Positions 1-8,152 of a stretch of 64,000 bases of DNA are shown one piece after another. The translations under genes and the position numbers were made by a program. Under the pieces are notes generated by a model, which saw only the letters and a program-made list of their open reading frames with translations, did no database searches and was not told where the DNA came from. The DNA comes from Micromonospora narathiwatensis (GTDB lineage: Bacteria; Actinomycetota; Actinomycetes; Mycobacteriales; Micromonosporaceae). Where the stretch lies: positions 5,332,001-5,396,000 of the forward strand of contig NZ_LT594324.1 of NCBI RefSeq assembly GCF_900089605.1. Direction: 5' to 3'. Numbering within the stretch: position 1 is the stretch's first letter; every line of letters starts with the position of its first letter.

Positions 1-453
1 GCCGAGGAGGTTCCGGCGCTCACCAGCCGTCGCGGTCGGGTGGTGTACACCATTACCGCGGAGGGCAAGGAGCGCTTCGCCCAGCTGATAGCGCAGGCTG
101 GGCCCGAGACGTACGACGACACGGGCTTCGGCGTGCACTTCGCGTTCTTCGCCCGGACCGACCAGGCCACCCGGCTCCGGATCCTGGAAGGTCGTCGTCG
201 CAGGATCGAGGAGCGTCGCGAAGGTCTTCGTGACGTGCTCGGCCGGGCCGCCGAGCGGCTCGACGCGTACACCCTGGAGCTGCAGCGCCACGGCCTGGAG
301 GCATGTGAGCGCGAGGTCCGCTGGCTGGAGGAGCTCATCGCCAACGAGCGCTCCGGCCGAGCCCCGACGGTCCCGCAACCCGGGACGGCCGGCGGCCGAC
401 GAGATAACGAAAGCCCGCCCCCGCCTGGAGAGTCCAGGACAGAGCGGCCGTGA
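1..453 (+). CDS. PadR-family transcriptional regulator (C-terminal part, 5' end outside window)
   Basis: The reading frame is open to the left edge, so only about 150 C-terminal residues are visible. The first residues fit the wing strand of a PadR winged helix ([17 protein letters not shown]), followed by a helical C-terminal region of the PadR type with many charged residues (about 45-115) that normally forms the dimer interface, then a disordered proline-rich tail. The stop TGA at 451-453 lies just before the ribosome binding site of the inositol phosphate synthase gene, so the two are probably co-transcribed. PadR proteins are mostly repressors; a role in controlling ino1 is inferred from position only. 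Confidence 0.8.
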   Translation, partial: AEEVPALTSRRGRVVYTITAEGKERFAQLIAQAGPETYDDTGFGVHFAFFARTDQATRLRILEGRRRRIEERREGLRDVLGRAAERLDAYTLELQRHGLEACEREVRWLEELIANERSGRAPTVPQPGTAGGRRDNESPPPPGESRTERP

Positions 454-476
454 TGAAGAAGAAGGAGGCAGACGCT

Positions 477-1556
477 ATGGGCTCCGTCCGCGTCGCCATC
501 GTCGGTGTGGGTAACTGCGCCTCGTCCCTCGTGCAGGGTGTGGAGTACTACCGGAACGCCGACCCGAACGACCGCGTCCCGGGTCTCATGCACGTCACCT
601 TCGGCGACTACCACGTCTCCGACGTGAAGTTCGTCGCGGCGTTCGACGTGGACGCCAAGAAGGTGGGCATGGACCTCGCCGAGGCGATCGTCGCCAGCGA
701 GAACAACACCATCAAGCTGTGCGACGTGCCGCCGACCGGCGTGACCGTGCAGCGCGGTCCGACCTTCGACGGGCTCGGCCAGTACTACCGCGAGATCATC
801 GAGGAGTCGGACGTCGAGTCGGTCGACGTCGCCCAGGCGCTGCGTGACGCGCAGGTCGACGTGGTCGTCTCCTACCTGCCGGTGGGCTCCGAGCAGGCCG
901 ACAAGTTCTACGCCCAGGCCGCGATCGACGCCGGCTGCGCGTTCGTGAACGCCCTGCCGGTCTTCATCGCCTCCGACCCGGAATGGGCGAAGAAGTTCGA
1001 GGATGCGGGCCTGCCGATCGTCGGTGACGACATCAAGAGCCAGGTGGGCGCCACCATCGTGCACCGCGCCCTGGCGAAGCTCTTCGAGGACCGCGGGGTC
1101 GAGCTGCTGCGCACGTACCAGCTCAACTTCGGCGGCAACATGGACTTCATGAACATGCTGGAGCGCAACCGCCTGGTCTCGAAGAAGATCTCGAAGACCC
1201 AGTCGGTGACCTCCCAGATCCCGCACGAGATGGCCAAGAGCGACGTGCACATCGGCCCGTCGGACCACGTGCCGTGGCTCGACGACCGCAAGTGGGCGTA
1301 CATCCGCCTGGAGGGCCGCTCCTTCGGTGACACCCCGCTCAACGCCGAGCTCAAGCTCGAGGTGTGGGACTCGCCGAACTCGGCCGGTGTCATCATCGAC
1401 GCCGTCCGGGCCGCGAAGATCGCGCTGGACCGGAAGATCGGCGGCCCGATCCTCTCCGCCTCCTCATACTTCATGAAGTCCCCGCCGCAGCAGTACGCCG
1501 ACCACGACGCGCACGCCGCCGTCGAGGCGTTCATCAAGGGCGAGGTCGAGCGCTGA
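477..1556 (+). CDS. ino1: Inositol-3-phosphate synthase (myo-inositol-1-phosphate synthase)
   Basis: Converts glucose-6-phosphate to inositol-3-phosphate with NAD, the first step towards phosphatidylinositol and mycothiol in actinobacteria. The N-terminus carries a Rossmann motif ([13 protein letters not shown]), and the catalytic region contains [15 protein letters not shown] and [12 protein letters not shown], both typical of the family. At 359 residues it matches the short prokaryotic form. The frame is open from GTG 450 and ATG 453, but a strong GAAGGAGG at 461-468 sits 8 bases before ATG 477, so that start is preferred. A hairpin terminator follows the stop. Confidence 0.96.
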   Translation: MGSVRVAIVGVGNCASSLVQGVEYYRNADPNDRVPGLMHVTFGDYHVSDVKFVAAFDVDAKKVGMDLAEAIVASENNTIKLCDVPPTGVTVQRGPTFDGLGQYYREIIEESDVESVDVAQALRDAQVDVVVSYLPVGSEQADKFYAQAAIDAGCAFVNALPVFIASDPEWAKKFEDAGLPIVGDDIKSQVGATIVHRALAKLFEDRGVELLRTYQLNFGGNMDFMNMLERNRLVSKKISKTQSVTSQIPHEMAKSDVHIGPSDHVPWLDDRKWAYIRLEGRSFGDTPLNAELKLEVWDSPNSAGVIIDAVRAAKIALDRKIGGPILSASSYFMKSPPQQYADHDAHAAVEAFIKGEVER

Positions 1557-1576
1557 CGCGCTGACCACAGCACCGT

Positions 1577-1608
1577 CGAGGGCCGGGTCCGCACGGACCC
1601 GGCCCTCG
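1577..1608 (+). terminator. Hairpin terminator after ino1
   Basis: A perfect 14-bp inverted repeat (CGAGGGCCGGGTCC, 4-base loop GCAC, then its complement) starts 20 bases after the ino1 stop. There is no U-tract, as is usual in high-GC actinobacteria. It lies between ino1 and the convergent alkyltransferase gene and may work in both directions. Confidence 0.75.
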
Positions 1609-1639
1609 CGCGTCCCAGCCGCCGTCCCCCTGGGGTACG

Positions 1640-2119
1640 TCAGGACCAGGCGCGCTGGAACGCCACGCGGGCCTCCAGCTCCAGCAGGGTCACCTTGCGT
1701 GGCAGCCCGCCACCGAAGCCGACCAGCTTGCCGCCGGCACCGACGATCCGGTGACAGGGCACGATCACCGGAATCGGGTTCCGGTTGCAGGCCACCCCGA
1801 CCGCCCGGGCCCCGCCCGGCTCGCCCACCGCCGTCGCCACCTCGCCATAGGTTCGCGTCTCCCCGTACGGGATGAGGGTCATCTGCCGCCACACCGCGCG
1901 CTCGAACTCCGACCCCCGCGCCGCCACCACCGGCACGGTGAACTCGATCAGCTCACCGGCGAAGTACGCGCGCAGCTCGGCCAGCGCGCGAGCGGCGATC
2001 TCGTCGCCCGGCTCGTCGGTCGCCGACTCCACCCGGCCGAAGTGCGCCCCACGGACGGCCTCGCCGTCGGTGGCGACGGAGAACTCCCCGATCGGGGTGT
2101 CGAGCACGGTCCAACGCAT
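1640..2119 (-). CDS. ogt: Methylated-DNA--protein-cysteine S-methyltransferase
   Basis: Suicide repair protein that moves the alkyl group from O6-alkylguanine to its own cysteine. The active-site signature PCHRI is present, with Cys about 122, preceded by the recognition-helix region GARAVGVACNRNP and the conserved YGETRTYGEVA. The 159-residue length matches the Ogt class without an Ada domain. ATG at 2119 (MRWTVLDTPIGEF) is chosen because it begins the family homology. The open frame continues upstream to 2515, but that part is low-complexity and lies opposite the nfeD-like gene, so it is not counted. Confidence 0.95.
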   Translation of the reverse strand: MRWTVLDTPIGEFSVATDGEAVRGAHFGRVESATDEPGDEIAARALAELRAYFAGELIEFTVPVVAARGSEFERAVWRQMTLIPYGETRTYGEVATAVGEPGGARAVGVACNRNPIPVIVPCHRIVGAGGKLVGFGGGLPRKVTLLELEARVAFQRAWS

Positions 2120-2177
2120 GCCCCCATTCTCCCTCGCGATCGGTGCCGCTCCGCTGAGTGGCCGCGCAGCCGGCGAG

Positions 2178-2717
2178 TTGCGCAGCATCGATATCGTGCA
2201 GGTCGTGGCCACCGGGACGCTCATTTTCCTGATCATCGGCGGGGTCGGGGTCGGTGTGCTGGCGCTCGCCCTGCTCGGCGCGGAGGTGTTCACCTTCGGC
2301 CATCCGGACGTCGACGGTCCGCTGTCGCTGGAGGCGGTCGCCGGGTTCGCCGGGGCCTTCGGCTTCGGTGCCGCCATCGTCAACGAACTGCTCGGCGGTC
2401 GTACCCCCGGGATGATCGCGGCGGCGGTGGCCGGCGGTGCCGTCGCCGCCGTGCCCACCGGGTGGCTCGCCACCCGGCTCGCCCGGGCGGCCCGCAACAT
2501 GCGCACGGACGCCACACCGACCCGGGACCATCTGGTCGGCGCGGTCGGCCTGGTGGTGACGCCGGTCCCCGCCGACGGTTACGGCGAGGTCCGCGTACGC
2601 CTCGCCGGCCAGCCGGTCAAGCTCAACGCCCGCGCCGACAATCCGATCCCGGTCGGCGCCCAGATCTTCGTGGTCGAGGCGCTCAGCGAAACCAGCGTGC
2701 ACGTCGAAACCTACTGA
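2178..2717 (+). CDS. NfeD-like membrane protein with C-terminal OB-fold
   Basis: The N-terminal part has hydrophobic segments (VATGTLIFLIIGGVGVGVLA and a second around AGFAGAFGFGAAIVN, then GMIAAAVAGGAVAAVP). The last 65 residues (from DHLVGAVGLVVTPV) read as the small beta-barrel of the NfeD C-terminal family: glycine-rich turn, then short strands ending VHVETY. The stop is 27 bases before a flotillin gene, the same pairing as B. subtilis yuaF-floT, which supports the call. The start is uncertain: TTG 2178, GTG 2196 and GTG 2205 are in frame without a strong ribosome binding site, and ATG 2118 would overlap the divergent ogt start. Confidence 0.7.
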   Translation: MRSIDIVQVVATGTLIFLIIGGVGVGVLALALLGAEVFTFGHPDVDGPLSLEAVAGFAGAFGFGAAIVNELLGGRTPGMIAAAVAGGAVAAVPTGWLATRLARAARNMRTDATPTRDHLVGAVGLVVTPVPADGYGEVRVRLAGQPVKLNARADNPIPVGAQIFVVEALSETSVHVETY

Positions 2718-2744
2718 TTCCCCCACGCAAGAACGGATTCTGCC

Positions 2745-4256
2745 ATGCCCCTGCTCGTCGCCATCGGCGGCGCGGTCCTCCTCGCCGTCCTGCTCATCCT
2801 CTTCGTGCTCTCCAGAATCAAGGTGGCCGGCCCGAACGAGGCGTTCATCGTCACCGGCCGCAAGGGCCGGACCACGCAGACCGCCGACGGTGGGCGCTCC
2901 ACCGACATGTCCGGGCAGAAGGTCGTGCTCGGCGCGTCGGTCTTCGTCCTGCCGGTGGTGCAGAAGCTCCAGTCGCTCGACCTGTCCAGCCGGCGGATCG
3001 ACGTCGGCATCCGTGGCGCGGTGAGCAAGCAGGGCATCCGCGCCGACCTGCACGGCGTCGCGATCGTCAAGGTCGGTGGCACCGAGGACGCGATCCGCGC
3101 CGCCGCCCAGCGCTTCCTGCACCAGCAGGACGAGATCGACAACTTCACCCGGGAGGTGCTGGCCGGCGCGCTGCGTTCGATCGTCGGCCGGCTCACCGTC
3201 GAGGAGGTCATCCGGGACCGGGCCGCGTTCGCCAGCGCGGTGGCCGAGGAGGCCGAGCACTCGATGACCAACCAGGGCCTGGTGCTGGACACCTTCCAGC
3301 TCCAGGACATCCTGGCCGAGGGGTCGTACCTGGCCGATCTGGGTCGGCCGGAGGCGGCCCGGGTGCTCAAGGACGCCGCGATCGCCGAGGCCCGCGCCCG
3401 GCAGGCGGCCGAGCAGGAGCGGCTGCTCGCCGAGGAGGCGATCGCCGAGGCGAACCGGAACCTGTCCCTCAAGCAGGCGGCCATCCAGGCGGAGATCGAC
3501 GCGGCGAAGGCGAAGTCGGCGGCCGCCGGCCCGCTCGCGCAGGCCGAACGGGACCAGGCGATCCTCTCCGAGCAGCAGAAGGTGGCCGAGCGCAACGCCG
3601 AGCTGAAGCAGCGCCAGCTCGACACCGAGGTGCGCAAGCCGGCCGACGCGGCCCGGTACAAGGTCGAGCAGGAGGCCGAGGCGTCCCGCAACGCGGCGGT
3701 GCTGCAGGCCGACGCCGAGCGGCAGGCCACCATCGCCGCCGCTCAGGCCGCCGCCGAGCAGGCCCGGCTGATCGGTGAGGGCGAGCGGGCCCGGCGGGCC
3801 GCGCTGGCCGAGGCGAACGCGATCGAGGGCGCCAAGGAGGGTGAGGCCGAGCAGCGCCGGCGTTCCTCGATCGCCGAGGCGGTCGAGCGCGAGGGCCAGG
3901 CCGAGGCCGCGGCCATCCTGGCCAAGGGGCAGGCCGAGGCCGACGCGATGGCCCGCAAGGCCGAGGCGTTCGCCGCGTACGGCGAGGCCGCGGTGCTGGA
4001 CCTGCTGGTCAAGGTGCTCCCGCAGGTGGTCGGGGCGGCCAGCGCGCCGATCGGCGCGATCGACAAGATGACCGTCATCTCCACCGACGGCGCGTCGTCG
4101 CTGACCAAGTCGGTGGCCGACAACGTGGCGCAGGGCCTGCAGCTCGGCAGCGACCTCACCGGCATCGACCTGGCCGGACTGCTCGCCAAGCTCGGCGGCG
4201 CGCACACCGGTGGCAACGGCCGGGCCGCCGTGGACGGCACCGCGGTGGAGCACTGA
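2745..4256 (+). CDS. Flotillin family protein (SPFH domain)
   Basis: A 503-residue membrane-anchored scaffold. Residues 1-25 form one hydrophobic anchor (LLVAIGGAVLLAVLLILFVL); an SPFH/band-7 domain follows to about residue 200 (VAGPNEAFIVTGRKG, VLPVVQKLQSLDLSSRRIDV). A long coiled coil rich in Ala, Glu and Arg with repeated EA/AE pairs, the flotillin hallmark, spans roughly 205-410, followed by the conserved end VLDLLVKVLPQVVGAASAPIGAIDKM. Flotillins organise functional membrane microdomains. It forms a likely two-gene operon with the upstream NfeD-like protein and ends at a terminator shared with the convergent protease gene. Confidence 0.93.
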   Translation: MPLLVAIGGAVLLAVLLILFVLSRIKVAGPNEAFIVTGRKGRTTQTADGGRSTDMSGQKVVLGASVFVLPVVQKLQSLDLSSRRIDVGIRGAVSKQGIRADLHGVAIVKVGGTEDAIRAAAQRFLHQQDEIDNFTREVLAGALRSIVGRLTVEEVIRDRAAFASAVAEEAEHSMTNQGLVLDTFQLQDILAEGSYLADLGRPEAARVLKDAAIAEARARQAAEQERLLAEEAIAEANRNLSLKQAAIQAEIDAAKAKSAAAGPLAQAERDQAILSEQQKVAERNAELKQRQLDTEVRKPADAARYKVEQEAEASRNAAVLQADAERQATIAAAQAAAEQARLIGEGERARRAALAEANAIEGAKEGEAEQRRRSSIAEAVEREGQAEAAAILAKGQAEADAMARKAEAFAAYGEAAVLDLLVKVLPQVVGAASAPIGAIDKMTVISTDGASSLTKSVADNVAQGLQLGSDLTGIDLAGLLAKLGGAHTGGNGRAAVDGTAVEH

Positions 4257-4272
4257 GGCACCACCGGACAAG

Positions 4273-4323
4273 CGACGGCGCCCGTCGGGTCCCCTGCTCG
4301 GGGAACTCCGACGGGCGCCGTCG
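4273..4323. terminator. Bidirectional hairpin terminator between flotillin and protease genes
   Basis: A 16-bp perfect stem (CGACGGCGCCCGTCGG at 4273-4288 with its complement at 4308-4323) encloses a smaller inner repeat (CCCCTGCTCGGGG). It fills the 77-bp gap between two convergent genes. Confidence 0.8.
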
Positions 4324-4333
4324 TTGTCGGGGC

Positions 4334-6370
4334 CTAGAGAACGGTGAAGACGAACTTCTCGCCGACGCCGAGACCCAGGGTCGCGCTGTTCCAGTTGATG
4401 GTCTTGCTGGCGATCAGCTGGCTGGTGCCGGCGCTACCGGCGGTGACGGCCTTCCCGTTGGCGTTTGCCCACAGGTAGACCGAGCCGTCGGGGTTGTAGT
4501 CCAGGAAGGCCAGCGCCTCCCAGGAGCCGATCGAGGTACCCCGGGCGATCAGCGGCTTGGTGCCGGCGCTCTCCGCGGTGACGTACTTGCCGTTGATGGT
4601 TGCCCGCAGGCCGAAGATGCCGTCCTTGACGTTGACGACCTCGTACTTCTCCCAGGCGCCGACGGTCGCGGACCGGGCGATCAGCGGCTTGGTGCCGGCG
4701 CTCTCCGCCGTCACGTACTTGCCGTTGGCCTGCGACTTGATGCTGACGACCGGGGCCGGCGCGTCGAAGTCGAACTTCTCCCAGGCACCGATCGAGGTAC
4801 CCCGGGCGATCAGCGGCTTGGTGCCGGCGCTCTCCGCCGTCACGTACTTGCCGTTGATGTTCGCCTTCAGGCTCACCGTGCCGTCGGTGTTGTTGATGAG
4901 CTGGAACTTCTCCCAGGCGCCGATCGCGGTACCGCGGGCGATCAGCGGCTTGGTGCCGGCGCTCTCCGCCGTCACGTACTTGTTGTTGATCTTCGCCTTC
5001 AGGGCGACGAGGCCGGCGCCCGCGTCGACGACGTCGTACTTCTCCCACGGCCCGAGGGCGGTGCCCCGGGTGATCAGCGGCTTGGTGCCGGCGCTCTCCG
5101 CGGTCGCGTACTTGTTGTTGATCTTCGCCTTCAGCCCGTACGAGCTGCGGGCGACCTGGACCGGGCCGACGTGCAGGAGCCGGTCCGTCGACCCCATCGG
5201 GTCGTGCACCGCGCCGGCGATGCCGGTGGTCACGATGCTGTCGTGCACCTGCTGCGGGGTCCAGGTCGGGTTCGCCTGGAGCAGCAGCGCTGCGGCGCCG
5301 GCCACGTGCGGGGAGGCCATCGAGGTGCCGCTCATCAGCGCGGTCCCGCCGCCCGGAGCCGTGGAGACGACGTTGACGCCGGGGGCGAGGGTGTCCACGC
5401 AGCGGCCGTAGTTGGAGAACCAGGCCCGGAAGTCCAGCTGGTCCGTCGCACCGACGGTGAGGGCCGCCGGCACGGCGGCCGGCGAGAAGCCGCACGCGTC
5501 CTTGTCGCTGTTGCCGGAGGCGACGGCGTACGTGACGCCGGAGGCGATCGAGCGGGCGACCGCGTCGTTGACCGGCTTGTCGATCTTGGGAACGCCGAGG
5601 CTCATGTTCGCCACGGCGGGCTTGACCGCGTTCGCGGTCACCCAGTCGATGCCGGCGAGGACCTGCTCCGTGGTGCCGCTGCCTTCACAGTCCAGCACCC
5701 GCACCGCGACGAGATTGACGTCCTTGGCCACGCCGTACTTCGTGCCGCCGACGGTGCCCGCGACGTGGGTGCCGTGGCCGTCGCAGTCCTGGGCCACCTC
5801 GTCGTTGTCGACGAAGTCGTAGCCGTTGCTGGCCCGCCCGCCGAAGTCCGGGTGGCTGATGTCGATGCCGCTGTCCACGATGTACGCGGTGACGCCGGCA
5901 CCGGTGTTCGGGTAGTTGTAGGAGCCGTTGAGCTTGGCCGTGGTCTGGTCGATCCGGTCCAGGTTCCACGGCGGGTTGCTCTGGGTACCGGTGGCCTTGT
6001 AGCGCCGGACCGGCTCGACGTAGGCCACGTCGGGGTCGGCCGCCAGCCGGTCCGCCTGCCGGCGGTTCATGCTGGCGGAGTAGCCGTTGAGGGCCTCGGT
6101 GAACACCCGGCGGACGGATCCGCCGTGCGCCTCGGCGAGCGCCGAGGCGCTGGCCCGTACCTTGCCGGGGTTGGCCTTGCGGTCCTTCAGCACGACGATG
6201 TACCGGTCGGGCACGACGTCGGTGGTGTCGGCACCCCGGACCTGCGTCCGGTGTGGATTGGATGGGTCGGCCATCGCGGTGCCGCTGGTGGCGGCGCAGA
6301 CGATGGAGGTCACGGAGGCGAGAGCAACTCCCGCCAGCGCGGAGCGGCGCAGTGCGCCAGGACGTGTCAC
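4334..6370 (-). CDS. Secreted S8 subtilisin-like serine protease with C-terminal fascin-like beta-trefoil repeats
   Basis: A 678-residue exported protease. A signal peptide occupies about residues 1-35 (basic start, ALAGVALASVTS core, cut near AMA-DPS). An I9-type propeptide follows (VPDRYIVVLKD about 52-125). The catalytic triad is visible as D166 (VDSGIDISHPDF), H199 (GHGTHVAGTV) and S350 (SGTSMASPHVAGAA). From about 415 to the end, six units of about 44 residues repeat the theme KINNKYVTAESAGTKPLIA...GAWEKF. This resembles actin-cross-linking/fascin-like beta-trefoil domains, which may bind carbohydrate or cell surfaces; that role is inference. The GTG start at 6370 precedes a good signal sequence. 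It is probably monocistronic. Confidence 0.93.
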   Translation of the reverse strand: MTRPGALRRSALAGVALASVTSIVCAATSGTAMADPSNPHRTQVRGADTTDVVPDRYIVVLKDRKANPGKVRASASALAEAHGGSVRRVFTEALNGYSASMNRRQADRLAADPDVAYVEPVRRYKATGTQSNPPWNLDRIDQTTAKLNGSYNYPNTGAGVTAYIVDSGIDISHPDFGGRASNGYDFVDNDEVAQDCDGHGTHVAGTVGGTKYGVAKDVNLVAVRVLDCEGSGTTEQVLAGIDWVTANAVKPAVANMSLGVPKIDKPVNDAVARSIASGVTYAVASGNSDKDACGFSPAAVPAALTVGATDQLDFRAWFSNYGRCVDTLAPGVNVVSTAPGGGTALMSGTSMASPHVAGAAALLLQANPTWTPQQVHDSIVTTGIAGAVHDPMGSTDRLLHVGPVQVARSSYGLKAKINNKYATAESAGTKPLITRGTALGPWEKYDVVDAGAGLVALKAKINNKYVTAESAGTKPLIARGTAIGAWEKFQLINNTDGTVSLKANINGKYVTAESAGTKPLIARGTSIGAWEKFDFDAPAPVVSIKSQANGKYVTAESAGTKPLIARSATVGAWEKYEVVNVKDGIFGLRATINGKYVTAESAGTKPLIARGTSIGSWEALAFLDYNPDGSVYLWANANGKAVTAGSAGTSQLIASKTINWNSATLGLGVGEKFVFTVL
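4400..5130 (-). repeat. Six in-frame tandem units encoding the protease tail
   Basis: The 10-mer AGCGGCTTGG (first copy altered to AGCTGGCTGG) starts at 4416, 4551, 4683, 4812, 4944 and 5076, giving spacings of 135, 132, 129, 132 and 132 bases. All are multiples of three, so the units stay in frame. Each encodes the theme (K)YVTAESAGTKPLIARG. Near-identity at the DNA level over about 35 bases per unit suggests recent duplication or gene conversion. Confidence 0.85.
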
Positions 6371-6562
6371 TGAAGAATCTCCCCGTATTCCGGCGACCGT
6401 CCGAATCGGACGGGCGGACGAGCGATCAACGCTGCCGTTACACAGATGACCGGGAACAAGCAGCGGTCACATCATCATCCGTGATGACGAGCGCCGATTG
6501 CGTCAACCGTTCGGTCTAGACGCCGGCGTGTCGTCGTACGCCGGGTGCCGGACGGCGTCGCG

Positions 6563-8023
6563 TCAGTCGCGGACGCCCTGCTCCTGGGCCCAGCGCAGCA
6601 GCTCCGCCTCGGCCTCCTCGCGGCTCAGCGGGCCGCGTTCCAGCCGCAGTTCCTTGAGGTACTGCCAGGCCTTCCCCACCACCGGACCCGGTGGTACGCC
6701 GAGCAGCTCCATGATCGCGTTGCCGTCCAGGTCGGGGCGGACCCGGGCCAGGTCCTCCTCGGCGGCGATCCGGGCGATCCGCTCCTCGAGCGCGTCGTAG
6801 TCGGTCGCGAGCAGGGCCGCCTTGCGCCGGTTGCGGGTGGTGCAGTCGGAGCGGGTGAGCTTGTGCAGGCGGGGCAGCAGGTCACCGGCGTCGGTGACGT
6901 ACCGGCGCACCGCCGAGTCGGTCCACTCGCCCCGGCCGTACCCGTAGAAGCGCAGGTGCAGGCCGACCAGCTTGACCACCTGCGCGGTGACGTCCTTGGG
7001 ATAGCGCAGGGCCTTCATCCGGGCCTTGGTCAGGCGGGCGCCGACCACCTCGTGGTGGTGGAAGCTGACCCGGCCGTCCGGGCCGACCGACTTGGTCGCC
7101 GGCTTGCCGACGTCGTGCATCAACGCGGCCATCCGGAGCACGAAGTCGCAGCCGTCCTCTTCCATGGACATCGCGTTGCTGACCACGGTCAGGGTGTGCT
7201 CGTAGACGTCCTTGTGCTGGGCGTGCTCGTCGATCTCCAGCTTGAGCCCGGTCAGCTCGGGGAGGAAGCGCTCGGCCAGCCCGGTGTCGACCAGCAGCCG
7301 CAGCCCGGTGATCGGGTCCGCGCCGCAGAGCAGCTTGGTGAACTCGTCCCGGATCCGCTCGGCGGTGATCCGGTCGAGGTCGGCGGCCATCCGGGCCATC
7401 GCCTCGCGGACGTCGGGGTGCACCGTGAACCGCAGTTGGGCGGCGAACCGGGCCGCGCGCAGCATCCGCAGCGGGTCGTCGCCGAACGACTCCCGGGGCG
7501 TGCCCGGGGTACGGATGATCTTGGCGGCCAGGTCGGCCAAGCCACCGTACGGGTCCGTGAACCGGTGCTCGGGGACGCTGACCGCCATCGCGTTGATGGT
7601 GAAGTCCCGGCGCTTGAGGTCGTCGACCAGGCTGGTCCCGTACTCGACGATCGGGTTCCGGCTGACCTGGTCGTACGCCTCGGCACGGAAGGTGGTGATC
7701 TCCAGTCGGAGCCCTTCGCGCTGGCAGCCGATGGTGCCGAACTCCCGACCGGTCTCCCAGATCGACTCCGCCCAGCCCCGGAGGATCTGGAGGGTCTGGT
7801 CCGGATGGGCGTCGGTGCAGAAGTCGAGGTCCTCGCCGAGGCGGCCGAGCAGCGCGTCGCGTACCGAGCCGCCGACCAGGTGCAGTTCGTGACCGGCCCG
7901 GGCGAAGCGCCGGCCCAGCTCGTCGGCGACCGGCGAGACGCGGAGCAGCTCGGCGACGGCGTTGCGCTGCGCTGCGGTCAGCTCGCGACGGTCGGCGGCG
8001 TGGGAGGCGGAGGCTTCGGACAT
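6563..8023 (-). CDS. pcnA: CCA tRNA nucleotidyltransferase (CCA-adding enzyme)
   Basis: Adds or repairs the 3'-terminal CCA of tRNAs. The 486-residue protein has the class II nucleotidyltransferase signature GGSVRDALLGRLGEDLDFCTD near residue 50, an RRDFTINAMAV motif, the head/neck region (FGDDPLRMLRAARFAAQL) and a C-terminal HD domain with HDVGKP. It is the actinobacterial form often named PcnA, which sits beside murJ in this neighbourhood. It is divergent from murJ across a 129-bp gap that must hold both promoters. No Nudix gene lies next to it, unlike the mycobacterial arrangement. Confidence 0.95.
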   Translation of the reverse strand: MSEASASHAADRRELTAAQRNAVAELLRVSPVADELGRRFARAGHELHLVGGSVRDALLGRLGEDLDFCTDAHPDQTLQILRGWAESIWETGREFGTIGCQREGLRLEITTFRAEAYDQVSRNPIVEYGTSLVDDLKRRDFTINAMAVSVPEHRFTDPYGGLADLAAKIIRTPGTPRESFGDDPLRMLRAARFAAQLRFTVHPDVREAMARMAADLDRITAERIRDEFTKLLCGADPITGLRLLVDTGLAERFLPELTGLKLEIDEHAQHKDVYEHTLTVVSNAMSMEEDGCDFVLRMAALMHDVGKPATKSVGPDGRVSFHHHEVVGARLTKARMKALRYPKDVTAQVVKLVGLHLRFYGYGRGEWTDSAVRRYVTDAGDLLPRLHKLTRSDCTTRNRRKAALLATDYDALEERIARIAAEEDLARVRPDLDGNAIMELLGVPPGPVVGKAWQYLKELRLERGPLSREEAEAELLRWAQEQGVRD

Positions 8024-8152
8024 GGGATCGCCAGCCTATCGGGCCGGGGTGGGAACTACTGCGCCGGGCGTGGGTAAGAGGTCGAGGTTGACTAAGGTCG
8101 TGGGCGTGCGGGCCCGGAGGTCCGGCTCCGACGTACCCCCTGGAGGCTGGAG

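Noticed and set aside
4400..5130. Repeat array as a possible CRISPR
   Set aside because: Units are in frame, code for a beta-trefoil-like tail, and have no unique spacers. No CRISPR array or cas gene was seen anywhere in the window.
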